The notes beneath the pieces are model-generated. The model saw nothing but the letters and a program-made list of their open reading frames with translations, did not search any database and was not told where the DNA came from. A DNA stretch of 64,000 nt from Paeniroseomonas aquatica (GTDB lineage Bacteria > Pseudomonadota > Alphaproteobacteria > Acetobacterales > Acetobacteraceae). The stretch's first letter is position 1. Each line of letters opens with the position of its first letter. This document shows, piece after piece, positions 24,006-31,495 of the stretch. Both the position numbers and the translations under genes were made by a program. The DNA lies in assembly GCF_030409335.1 (NCBI RefSeq), contig NZ_JAUFPN010000178.1, forward strand, positions 1 to 64,000, read 5' to 3'.

Positions 24006-24727
24006 CCCGCCGGGCGGATGTTCTGCGGCCGGCCGGTGGCCTGGGCCGGGCCGCCCTCGCGCTGGTCCTCGCGCTGGTCCTGGCGCAGCCCGTGGCGGCG
24101 CGGGCCGCCGGGGACCCGCTCGAGGACTGGAACCGCCGGGTCCATGCCGCCAATGCCCGGTTGCAGGCCCAGATCCTGGCGCCGCTCGCCCGCGCCTATG
24201 TCGCGGCCACCCCGGCCTGGGTGCGGCAGGGCGCCGGCAACATCCTGGCCAACCTCGGGGAGCCGCTGACCGCCCTCAGCAGCCTGGCGGGCGGCGAGCC
24301 GGGCCAGGCGGCGCATGCGGCGGCGCGGGTCGGCATCAACTCGACCCTCGGCCTGGGCGGCCTGCGGGACCGCGCCGCCGCGATGGGCTATTCGCGCCAG
24401 AGCTTCACTTTGGCCGATGCGGCATGCGGCTGGGGCGTGCCGGCCGGGCCCTACCTGGTGCTGCCGCTGATCGGGCCCTCCACCCTGCGGGATGCGGCGG
24501 CGCTCCTGGCCACCAGCACGGCGCTGTCGCAGGCGCTCGGGACCGAGCCGGTGCTGGCCTGGAGCGGCGGCGACCTCTTCCTCGGCTATGCCGCGGCGCA
24601 CGAGGACCTGGCCCGCATCGAGGCCGAGGCGCTCGATGCCTATGCCGTGCTTCGCAGCGCCTATCTCCAGCGGCGGGCCAGCCGCTGCCCGGCCGACCGG
24701 CTCCCGCCAGCGGCGGAGGCCGACTGA
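24002..24727 (+). CDS. MlaA-family outer-membrane lipid asymmetry protein, GTG start, no lipobox
   Basis: A 241-aa protein. Family features are DPLEDWNRRVHAANARL near residues 37-54, YVAATPAWVRQGAGNILANL near 63-82, the central INSTLGLGGLRDRAAAMG and ACGWGVPAGPYLVLPLIGPS near 140-159, a highly conserved MlaA stretch. MlaA removes mislocalised phospholipid from the outer leaflet together with MlaBCDEF, none of which are encoded here. A signal segment (LALVLALVLAQPVAARAAG) is present, but the lipobox cysteine of E. coli MlaA is missing, so it is probably not a lipoprotein. The GTG start overlaps the PrpF stop. It converges on the TauE gene with a 4-base gap. Why it is coupled to metabolic genes is unclear. 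Confidence 0.87.
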   Translation: MTRRADVLRPAGGLGRAALALVLALVLAQPVAARAAGDPLEDWNRRVHAANARLQAQILAPLARAYVAATPAWVRQGAGNILANLGEPLTALSSLAGGEPGQAAHAAARVGINSTLGLGGLRDRAAAMGYSRQSFTLADAACGWGVPAGPYLVLPLIGPSTLRDAAALLATSTALSQALGTEPVLAWSGGDLFLGYAAAHEDLARIEAEALDAYAVLRSAYLQRRASRCPADRLPPAAEAD

Positions 24728-24731
24728 CGCC

Positions 24732-25481
24732 TCAGCCGCCGGCCAGCAGCCTCGGCAGGCTGGCCGCCAGCAGCACCGCGCCGGAGACCGCCAGCAGGCC
24801 GAGCACGATGCGCTGGAAGCCGATCTCGCCCAGCGCCTGGTAGGCCCGGGCGCCGAGCAGCGCCGAGGCGATGACGATCGGCACCATCACCGGGAAGAGC
24901 CAGGCCGCCTCGGCGGTGATGGTGCCGGTAACGAGGTAGCCGGTCATGGTGGTGACGTGCATGGTCAGGAAGACCAGCTGGAAGACGCTGCGCTGGGTGA
25001 CCCGGTCCCAGCCGCGCAGCACGCACCAGAGCGTCGGGATCGGCCCCGGCAGGCCGCCGATGCCGCCCATGATGCCGCCGAGCATCCCGGCCACGCCGTC
25101 GGCCAGCTTCCCCCCATGGGCGATGCGCGGCAGCTTCGTCGCCAGCAGCATGGCCGGGCACCAGACCAGCAGCAGCGCCCCCAGCCCCGCCTGGAACATC
25201 TGCGGATTGACCCGCGGCAGCAGCACCACCCCGAGCGGCACCCCCGCCAGCCCGCCCAGGATGAAGGGGATGGCCCTGGGGATGGCCGAGACCTTCAGCA
25301 GCCGCATGCCCATGCCCTGGCCGATGATCGAGCAGAAGACCACCAGCGGCCCCGCCACCGCCGGCTCCAGCGCCCAGGACCAGAAGGCCATGGCCACCAG
25401 GCCGAAGGCGAAGCCGGACATGCCCTGGACGAAGCCGGCCACCGCGGCGCCGAGCAGGATCACGGCCATTCCCAATGTCAC
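24732..25481 (-). CDS. TauE/SafE-family permease (sulfite/organosulfonate exporter type)
   Basis: About 249 aa with 7-8 hydrophobic segments. The start VILLGAAVAGFVQGMSGFAF and the internal repeat MLGGIMGGIGGLPGPIPTLW are typical of the TauE/SafE family (DUF81), whose members move sulfite, sulfoacetate or other small anions. Substrate cannot be assigned; no sulfonate gene is nearby. Two starts compete: GTG at 25481 with AGGGG 9 bases upstream, or ATG at 25469 with none. I chose GTG. It is divergent from the hydroxyacid dehydrogenase gene, with a 93-base gap that must hold both promoters. Confidence 0.85.
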   Translation of the reverse strand: MTLGMAVILLGAAVAGFVQGMSGFAFGLVAMAFWSWALEPAVAGPLVVFCSIIGQGMGMRLLKVSAIPRAIPFILGGLAGVPLGVVLLPRVNPQMFQAGLGALLLVWCPAMLLATKLPRIAHGGKLADGVAGMLGGIMGGIGGLPGPIPTLWCVLRGWDRVTQRSVFQLVFLTMHVTTMTGYLVTGTITAEAAWLFPVMVPIVIASALLGARAYQALGEIGFQRIVLGLLAVSGAVLLAASLPRLLAGG

Positions 25482-25574
25482 GCGCGCCGCCCCTGCCCTG
25501 TCAGTGGCCCGGGTTTTCGCCCGGCCCCGCGCGGGATACAACCGGGCCAAGGCTGACAACGAGGAAACCCAAGC

Positions 25575-26630
25575 ATGTCCGAAACGCGCCGCTTCCGGGT
25601 CGGCTACCTCTCCTACGTGCCGCATCCCTCCTTCCTCGAGACCGCGGCGCGGCACCCGGAGGTGGAGGTGGTCCGCATCCCGCTCGACCAGCCGGAGGAG
25701 GGCGTGCTGGAAGGGCTGCAGGGGGTGGACGCCTATTACTGCATGGCCTCGCGCGACGAACTGCCGAGGCCCTTCCACGTCAGCGCCGCGCTGCTGGCGA
25801 AGCTGCCGCGGCTGCTGATGGTCGGCAGCACCGGCGCCGGCTACGACCCGATCGACCCGGTCGCCTGCACCGCCGCCGGCGTGCTGCTGGTGAACCAGGC
25901 CGGCGGCAATGCCGAGGGCGTGGCCGAGCATGCGGTCGGCATGATGCTGGCGCTGCTGAAGCGGATGCCGGAGGCCCAGGCGGCGATGCGCGCGGGCAAG
26001 GCAAAGGACCGCAGCGCGCTGATGGGCCGGGAGCTGCGCGGGCGCACGGTCGGGCTGGTCGGCATCGGCAATGTCGGCACCCGGGTGGCGGAGATCGTCC
26101 GCCTCGCCTTCTCCTGCCCGGTGCTGGCCTGCGACCCCTACGTCGATGCGGCGACCGTCGCGGCCCGCGGCGCCCGCAAGGTGGAGATGCCGGAGCTGCT
26201 GGCCGAGAGCGACGTGGTCAGCCTGCACCTGCCGCTCGCCCCCGACAGCCGCGGGCTGATGAATGCCGAAAGCTTCGCCCGCATGAGGCAGGGCGCGATC
26301 TTCGTGACCACGGCGCGGGGCAACATCCACGAGGAGCCGGCGCTGCAGGCGGCGCTGGCGAGCGGCCACCTCGCCGCCGCCGGTCTCGACGTCTGGGAGC
26401 AGGAGCCGCCGCCGCCCTCGCATCCGCTGCTGAACATGGACAACGTCATCGTCACCCAGCACACCGCCGGGGTGACGCACGAGAGCCGCAGCAACATCAC
26501 GCGGATCGCGGCGCTCGCCTTCGTCGAGGCGGCGAATGGCCGGCTGCCGCCGCGGGTGATCAACCCGGAGGTCACCCCGCGCTTCGCCGCGCGCTACGAG
26601 GCCGCCTTCGGCCGGAAGCTGGCGGTCTAG
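25575..26630 (+). CDS. D-isomer-specific 2-hydroxyacid dehydrogenase
   Basis: A 351-aa NAD(P)-linked dehydrogenase of the phosphoglycerate/glyoxylate reductase family. VGLVGIGNVGTRVAEIVRL near residues 157-175 is the Rossmann motif. VSLHLPLAPDSRGLMNAE near 216-233, the catalytic Arg in FVTTARGNIHEEPALQAAL near 244-262 and the catalytic His in VTQHTAGVTHESRSN near 294-308 follow the family order. Family members interconvert 2-oxo and D-2-hydroxy acids; substrate unknown. GAGGAAA lies 10 bases before the ATG. Its stop overlaps the convergent leuD-type gene by four bases. It may act with the nearby PrpF and isopropylmalate-dehydratase-type genes, by inference only. Confidence 0.9.
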   Translation: MSETRRFRVGYLSYVPHPSFLETAARHPEVEVVRIPLDQPEEGVLEGLQGVDAYYCMASRDELPRPFHVSAALLAKLPRLLMVGSTGAGYDPIDPVACTAAGVLLVNQAGGNAEGVAEHAVGMMLALLKRMPEAQAAMRAGKAKDRSALMGRELRGRTVGLVGIGNVGTRVAEIVRLAFSCPVLACDPYVDAATVAARGARKVEMPELLAESDVVSLHLPLAPDSRGLMNAESFARMRQGAIFVTTARGNIHEEPALQAALASGHLAAAGLDVWEQEPPPPSHPLLNMDNVIVTQHTAGVTHESRSNITRIAALAFVEAANGRLPPRVINPEVTPRFAARYEAAFGRKLAV

Positions 26631-27235
26631 CCGGCCACGCTGTCCCAGGCCCAGGGGCGCGCGGCGCTGTCCCTGGCCTGCCAGGCGAGGATCTCGGCCT
26701 CGCGCTGCCGGGTCAGGGCGATGTCGTCCAGGCCCTCCAGCAGCGCCTGCTTCTTCCGCGCATCGATGGCGAAGGGCAGCGCCTCGCCCCAGGGGGTCAC
26801 CACCTCCTGGCGGCCGAGGTCCAAGGTGACCCGGGCATTGCCGGGGCTGGCTTCCATGGCCTCGGCGATGCGGCGGATCATGCCCAGCGGCAGCCGCACG
26901 GGCAGCAGGCCGTTCTGGAAGCAGTTGGCGTGGAAGATGTCGCCGAAGCTGGGGGCGATGACGCAGCGCAGCCCCATGCCCATCAAGGTCCAGACCGCCC
27001 CCTCGCGGGAGGAGCCGCAGCCGAAATTCTCCCCCGCCAGCAGGATCGGCGCGCCGGCGAAGGGCGGCTGGTCCAGCGGAAAGTCGGGGCGGCCGCGGAA
27101 GCGCTCGAAGCCGTAGGGGCCGAGGCCGTCCCGCGTCGAGCCGACCAGGCGCTGGACCGGGATGATCATGTCGGTATCGACATTGGCCCACATCAGGGGC
27201 GCGGCGAGGCCGGTGACGGTGGTGAAGGGCTGCAT
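26627..27235 (-). CDS. leuD: 3-isopropylmalate dehydratase-type small subunit
   Basis: A 202-aa swivel-domain protein of the LeuD family and of its usual length. Signatures are MWANVDTDMIIPVQRLVG near residues 15-32, ILLAGENFGCGSSREGAVWT near 64-83 and FGDIFHANCFQNGLLPVRLP near 96-115. With the large subunit it forms an aconitase-superfamily hydratase that isomerises hydroxy acids such as isopropylmalate. Its ATG shares one base with the stop of the large-subunit gene. No leuA or leuB is nearby and the neighbours are catabolic, so a related substrate (citraconate, dimethylmaleate) is possible and the gene symbol is by family. Confidence 0.82.
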   Translation of the reverse strand: MQPFTTVTGLAAPLMWANVDTDMIIPVQRLVGSTRDGLGPYGFERFRGRPDFPLDQPPFAGAPILLAGENFGCGSSREGAVWTLMGMGLRCVIAPSFGDIFHANCFQNGLLPVRLPLGMIRRIAEAMEASPGNARVTLDLGRQEVVTPWGEALPFAIDARKKQALLEGLDDIALTRQREAEILAWQARDSAARPWAWDSVAG

Positions 27236-28611
27236 CAGGCGCGCCTCGGATCGGTGATGGCGCCGGCCAGCGCCGCGGCGGCGGCCATGGCCGGGCTGGC
27301 CAGGTGGGTGCGGGCGCCGGTGCCCTGGCGGCCCACGAAATTGCGGTTGCTGGTGGAGACGCTGCGGGCGCCGGGCGGCACCGTCTCGCCATTGGCGGCG
27401 ACACACAGGGAGCAGCCGGGCTCGCGCCACGCGAAGCCGGCGGCGAGGAAGGCGCGGTCGAGCCCCTCGGCCTCGGCCTCGCGCTTCACCGTCTCGCTGC
27501 CCGGGACCACCCAGGCGGTGACATGCGGCGCGACCCGGCGGCCGCGCAGCATGGCGGCGGCGTCGCGCAGGTCCGAGAGCCGGCTGTTGGTGCAGGAGCC
27601 GATGAAGACCCAGTCCACCTTGGTGCCCTCGATCGGCCGGCCGGCCTCGAGGCCCATGTAGTCCAGCGCGGCGCGGTCGGCGGCGCTGGCGGGCGCGGGG
27701 ATGCGGCCGGTGATGGGCAGCACCTGCTCGGGGCTGGTGCCCCAGGTGACCTGGGGGGCGATGTCGCCGGCCTCGATCCAGTGGTCGGCGTCGAAGGCGG
27801 CGTCGGGGTCGCTCGGCAGCCGGCGCCAGTCGGCCAGGGCGGCGTCCCAGGCGGCGCCCCTGGGGGCGAAGCGGCGGCCCGCCAGGTAGGCGTAGGTGGT
27901 CTCGTCCGGGGCGATGAGCCCCATCTTGGCGCCCAGCTCGATCGAGAGGTTGCAGAGTGTCAGCCGCGCCTCCAGCGGCAGGGCGCGGACCGCGGCGCCG
28001 GCGTATTCCACCGCGAAGCCGGTGCCGCCGGCGGTGCCGAAGCGGCCGATGGCGTGCAGGATCATGTCCTTGGCGGTGACGCCGGGCGGCAGGGTGCCCT
28101 CGAAGCGGATGCGCATGGCGCGCGGGCGGCGCTGCATCAGGGTCTGGGTCGCCAGCACGTGGCTGAGCTCGCTGGCGCCGATGCCGAAGGCGAGCGCGCC
28201 GACGCCGCCGTTTGTGCAGGTGTGGCTGTCGCCGCAGACCAGGGTGGTGCCGGGCAGCACGATGGCGAGCTCGGGCGCCATGACATGGACGATGCCCTGG
28301 CCGGGCTGGCCCAGGTCGAACAGGCGGATGCCGGTCTCCCGCGCGCGCTGCCGCAGCCCGGCGAGCGGCGCGGCGCCGCCGGGGAAGGTCTCCCCGGTGC
28401 GGCCGGGAGCGGTGGAGATGGCATGGTCCGGGGTGGCGAAGACCAGGTCGGGGCGGGCCAGGGCATGGCCGGCGGCGGCCACCTCGGCCAGCGCCCGGGC
28501 GCCGGAGAGGTCGTGCAGCAGCACGCGGTCGATGTGCAGCAGGGACCAGCCCTCGCCCAGGTCGGCGACGACATGCGGGTCCCACAGCTTGGCGAAGAGG
28601 GTCCTGGTCAT
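27235..28611 (-). CDS. leuC: 3-isopropylmalate dehydratase-type large subunit
   Basis: A 458-aa aconitase-superfamily protein. It begins MTRTLFAKLWDPHVV. VCGDSHTCTNGGVGALAFGI near residues 130-149, DWVFIGSCTNSRLSDLRDAA near 335-354 and EPGCSLCVAANGE near 400-412 give the three cysteines (GSCTN, CSLC) that hold the [4Fe-4S] cluster. LeuC proper usually reads GCSMCLAMN, so CSLCVAANG is a small departure that could indicate a different substrate. Start chosen at the ATG aligned with the family; upstream codons read DDDR and are not conserved. It is the first of a two-gene unit and is divergent from the dihydropyrimidinase gene. Confidence 0.85.
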   Translation of the reverse strand: MTRTLFAKLWDPHVVADLGEGWSLLHIDRVLLHDLSGARALAEVAAAGHALARPDLVFATPDHAISTAPGRTGETFPGGAAPLAGLRQRARETGIRLFDLGQPGQGIVHVMAPELAIVLPGTTLVCGDSHTCTNGGVGALAFGIGASELSHVLATQTLMQRRPRAMRIRFEGTLPPGVTAKDMILHAIGRFGTAGGTGFAVEYAGAAVRALPLEARLTLCNLSIELGAKMGLIAPDETTYAYLAGRRFAPRGAAWDAALADWRRLPSDPDAAFDADHWIEAGDIAPQVTWGTSPEQVLPITGRIPAPASAADRAALDYMGLEAGRPIEGTKVDWVFIGSCTNSRLSDLRDAAAMLRGRRVAPHVTAWVVPGSETVKREAEAEGLDRAFLAAGFAWREPGCSLCVAANGETVPPGARSVSTSNRNFVGRQGTGARTHLASPAMAAAAALAGAITDPRRA

Positions 28612-28691
28612 CCGGTCATCATCGACCCGCCCGGTCTTGCGAGGCAAGGCTCCCCGGTCCAGCATTCCGCCAATCGCAAGGGGTTGGGGTC

Positions 28692-30122
28692 ATGGTGGAT
28701 CTGGTCATCACCGGGGATTGCGTGGTCACGCCGCACAGCATCGGGCCGGCCGACGTGGCGATCGCGGGGGGCAGGGTGGTGGCGGTGGCCGCGCCCGGCG
28801 CCTTCCCGATCTCGGCCGGGGCGCGGCTGATCGATGCGCGGGGCAAGATCGTGATGCCCGGCGGGATCGACCCGCATACCCATTGCCTCTGGCCGGTGGT
28901 GGTGCCGGACGGCACGCCGACCCTGACCCAGGGGCCTTCGGTGGTCGGCAAGGCCGCGCTCTTCGGCGGCACCACCACCATCATCGACTTCACCCGCTGG
29001 ATGCACGGCAAGACCGTCATGGGCGCCATCGAGGAGCGGATGGCCGACTGGACCGCCGATGGCTGCCCCTGCGACTGGGCGCTGCACACCATGGTGGAGG
29101 GCGACCTGCCGCCCGAGATCCCCGGCCAGCTCGCCGAGGCCATCGCCGCCGGGCACCCGACGGTGAAGATCTTCACCACCGACATCACGCCATCGCGGAA
29201 GGGCCGCATGGTCGATTTCGGCGACATCTGGGAAGTCTTCCAGGTGCTGGCCAAGCACGGCGGCCTCGGCGTCATCCATGCCGAGGACAATGACATCGTC
29301 ATGCACATGTACGCCAAGCTGTTCCGCGAGGGGCGCGCCGGCTTCGAGAACATGGCCGAGGTGCACAACACCCTGTCGGAGGACCTGTCCTTCCGCCGGG
29401 TGCTGCGGCTGGCCGAGCAGGTGCCGGGGACGGCGCTCTACATGCTGCATGTCTCGGCCGCCAACGGCGTGCAGGCGATCCGCGAGGCGCGGGCGAGGAA
29501 CCTTCCCGTCTATGGCGAGAGCCTGCACCAGTACATGCTCTACACCTCCGAGGACTACAAGCGGCCGAACGGGCAGATGTACCACACCTATCCCTCCCTC
29601 AAGTCGCAGGCGGACCAAGATGCGCTGTGGCGCGGGGCGATGGACGGCAGCATCAATTGCGTGGCGACGGATGAGCTCTGCTGCTCGCTGGCGGTGAAGA
29701 CGCAGGGCAACCGCATCGACGATACGACCGGCGGCAATTCCGGCGTCGAGCCGCGGGTCGCGGTGATGTATTCCGAGATGGTGGGCAAGCGTGGCTTCAC
29801 GCTCCGGCAATTCGTCGATGCGGTCTCGACCAATGCGGCGAAGGTGATGGGGATGTATCCGCGGAAGGGTGCCATCGCCCCAGGGGCCGATGCCGACATC
29901 TGCATCCTGGATCCGGCGCTGAAGCGGACGGTGCGGGCCGAGGTGATGCACGAGGCCGACTACAGCCCCTGGGAGGGCCGGACCGTCGATGCCTGGCCGG
30001 CGATGACCATCCTGCGCGGCAAGATCATGGTCGAGGGTGACCAATGGCTCGGCGACATGGCCGATGGCCAGTGGATCCACCGCAGCATCCCGGCCGAGAT
30101 CAGGGCCGGCGCCGCCTTGTGA
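28692..30122 (+). CDS. Dihydropyrimidinase/hydantoinase-type amidohydrolase
   Basis: A 476-aa cyclic amidohydrolase. GGIDPHTHC near residues 57-65 holds the two metal-binding His. HPTVKIFTTD near 156-165 holds the lysine expected to be carboxylated and bridge two zinc ions. A family His occurs in GLGVIHAEDND near 193-203 and another in ALYMLHVSAANGV near 249-261; the metal Asp lies in CVATDELCC near 321-329. It opens ring amides such as dihydropyrimidines or hydantoins in the cytosol. Substrate choice (dihydrouracil, hydantoin, allantoin-like) is not decided by sequence. Its stop overlaps the GTG of a 94-aa gene, which itself overlaps a CobW-family GTPase, so the three are one translational unit. 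Confidence 0.9.
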   Translation: MVDLVITGDCVVTPHSIGPADVAIAGGRVVAVAAPGAFPISAGARLIDARGKIVMPGGIDPHTHCLWPVVVPDGTPTLTQGPSVVGKAALFGGTTTIIDFTRWMHGKTVMGAIEERMADWTADGCPCDWALHTMVEGDLPPEIPGQLAEAIAAGHPTVKIFTTDITPSRKGRMVDFGDIWEVFQVLAKHGGLGVIHAEDNDIVMHMYAKLFREGRAGFENMAEVHNTLSEDLSFRRVLRLAEQVPGTALYMLHVSAANGVQAIREARARNLPVYGESLHQYMLYTSEDYKRPNGQMYHTYPSLKSQADQDALWRGAMDGSINCVATDELCCSLAVKTQGNRIDDTTGGNSGVEPRVAVMYSEMVGKRGFTLRQFVDAVSTNAAKVMGMYPRKGAIAPGADADICILDPALKRTVRAEVMHEADYSPWEGRTVDAWPAMTILRGKIMVEGDQWLGDMADGQWIHRSIPAEIRAGAAL

Positions 30123-30403
30123 GCCCACCGGAGCTGCGCGACCTGCTGGCGGATGCGCTGGCGCTCTGGGGGGTGCCGGGGCGCGTCGCGGTCGCCGAGG
30201 GCGGCGTGGCGCTGCGGGCGCCGGACGGCACGCCGCTGCGGGTGGTGGCGGCCGCGGCCGCCGACCGGCCGATCCGCTGGTGGGTGGAGAAACCGGGGCA
30301 GCGGCGGCCCTGCACCTCCGTCGTCGGGCTGCTGCGGACGTTGCGCAATGCGGTCGGCGCCGGGGATGGCGAGGCGCGGCGGCTGCGGGTGGCGATGCCA
30401 TGA
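30119..30403 (+). CDS. Small conserved-looking protein between hydantoinase and CobW genes, GTG start
   Basis: A 94-aa protein with no signal peptide or membrane segment. It starts at GTG 30119, whose last two bases begin the stop of the amidohydrolase (GTGA), and its own stop overlaps the CobW start (ATGA). It opens with a helix (SPPELRDLLADALALWGVPG), then short strands, then RWWVEKPGQRRPCTSVVGLL and an Arg-rich tail. I recognise no family. One Cys and no His cluster argue against it being a metal carrier itself. Its locked position between a binuclear-metal enzyme and a metallochaperone suggests an accessory or subunit role. Confidence 0.65.
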   Translation: MSPPELRDLLADALALWGVPGRVAVAEGGVALRAPDGTPLRVVAAAAADRPIRWWVEKPGQRRPCTSVVGLLRTLRNAVGAGDGEARRLRVAMP

Positions 30404-31353
30404 TCCCGGTCTCGGTGGTGACGGGCTTCCTCGGCGCGGGCAAGACCACGCTGCTGCGGCGGGTGCTGGGCGACCCGGCGTGGGCGAACAGCGCCGTCAT
30501 CGTCAACGAGTTCGGCGAGGTGCCGCTCGATCATGAGCTGCTGGCGGCCAGCGAGGAGGTGCTGGTCAATGTCTCGACCGGCTGCCTCTGCTGCGTGGTG
30601 CGCAGCGACCTGACGGCGACGCTGATGGAGCTGCTGCGGCAGCGCGCGGCGGGCACGGTGCCGCCCTATGCGCGGGTGCTGATCGAGACCTCGGGCCTGG
30701 CCGACCCGGCGCCGATCCTGCACGCGCTGATGACGGACGAGGCGGTGGCGGCGACCCACCGGCTGCAATCCGTGGTGACCCTGGTGGATGCGCTGCATGG
30801 CGCGGGCACGCTGGCGCGGCACCCGGAGGCGCAGCGCCAGGCGATGCTGGCCGACCGCATCCTGCTGACCAAGCCGGACCTCGGCGGCGACACCGCGGCG
30901 CTGGAAGCGGCGCTACGGGCCCACAACCCGGCGGCGCCGGTCCGCGCCGCGGTGCAGGGCGCGGTCGAGCCCGCCTGGCTCTTCGCCGCGGGCACCCTGC
31001 CGGAATTCCTCGATGCCAGCGCCCGGCACAGCGAAGGCGTCGCCGGCATCACCCTCGAGCGGGAGGCGCCGATCCCGGCCCTGGCGCTGACCCTCTGGAT
31101 GCAGGCGCTGGCCGAGCATGCGGGCGCCCGGCTGCTGCGGCTGAAGGGGCTGGTGGCGCTGGCCGAGGACCCCGGCCGCCCGGTGGTGGTGCATGCCATC
31201 CAGCACATGGTGCATCCGCTGGAATGGCTGGAGGCCTGGCCCGGCGCCGATACCCGCAGCCGCATCGTGCTGATCGGCCAGGGCATCCCGCGCCACCTGC
31301 CGGCCCGGCTGCTGGCGGCGATCGAGGCGGAGGTGCGGGACGCCGGGGGCTAG
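30400..31353 (+). CDS. CobW/COG0523-family GTPase, putative metallochaperone
   Basis: A 317-aa P-loop GTPase. Walker A is GFLGAGKTTLLRR at residues 9-21, NEFGEVPLDHELL near 36-48 is the switch region, STGCLCCVVRSDL near 60-72 carries the family's metal-binding CxCC, ETSGLADPAPI near 94-104 is Walker B and the guanine site is LLTKPDL. Members deliver zinc, cobalt or other ions to client enzymes. The C-terminal CobW domain covers about 215-317 with HAIQHMVHP near the end. No His-rich linker is visible. It is the third coupled gene after the dihydropyrimidinase, which is a likely metal client. No Zur-type site was found. Confidence 0.9.
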   Translation: MIPVSVVTGFLGAGKTTLLRRVLGDPAWANSAVIVNEFGEVPLDHELLAASEEVLVNVSTGCLCCVVRSDLTATLMELLRQRAAGTVPPYARVLIETSGLADPAPILHALMTDEAVAATHRLQSVVTLVDALHGAGTLARHPEAQRQAMLADRILLTKPDLGGDTAALEAALRAHNPAAPVRAAVQGAVEPAWLFAAGTLPEFLDASARHSEGVAGITLEREAPIPALALTLWMQALAEHAGARLLRLKGLVALAEDPGRPVVVHAIQHMVHPLEWLEAWPGADTRSRIVLIGQGIPRHLPARLLAAIEAEVRDAGG

Positions 31354-31419
31354 GCGCCGGCGCCCTGCCCCGGCCCATTCCGGTCCGCATCCGGCAACGC
31401 CCCGGCACCGTCGACCCTG

Positions 31420-31448
31420 TTGTTGCGAGTGATTCCTAATTGCATAAT
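31420..31448 (+). promoter_or_regulatory. Promoter with Fur-box-like operator for the siderophore receptor operon
   Basis: TTGTTG (31420-31425) and CATAAT (31443-31448) are 17 bases apart. The imperfect palindrome TGCGAGTGATTCCTAATTGC plus a final A (31424-31444) occupies the spacer. It resembles Fur boxes of proteobacteria such as GCGAATGATTCTCATTTGC. Binding would block RNA polymerase when iron is sufficient. The patch is markedly more AT-rich than the surroundings and lies about 50 bases upstream of the receptor start. Confidence 0.6.
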
Positions 31449-31495
31449 TCATGTAGCTTGGGTAACCCCTCCTCCACCCAGGACGGAGCCGCCCC

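Noticed and set aside
26627-28611. Complete leucine biosynthesis operon
   Set aside because: Only the two isopropylmalate dehydratase subunits are here. No leuA or leuB lies nearby and the surrounding genes are catabolic, so a full leu operon is not supported.
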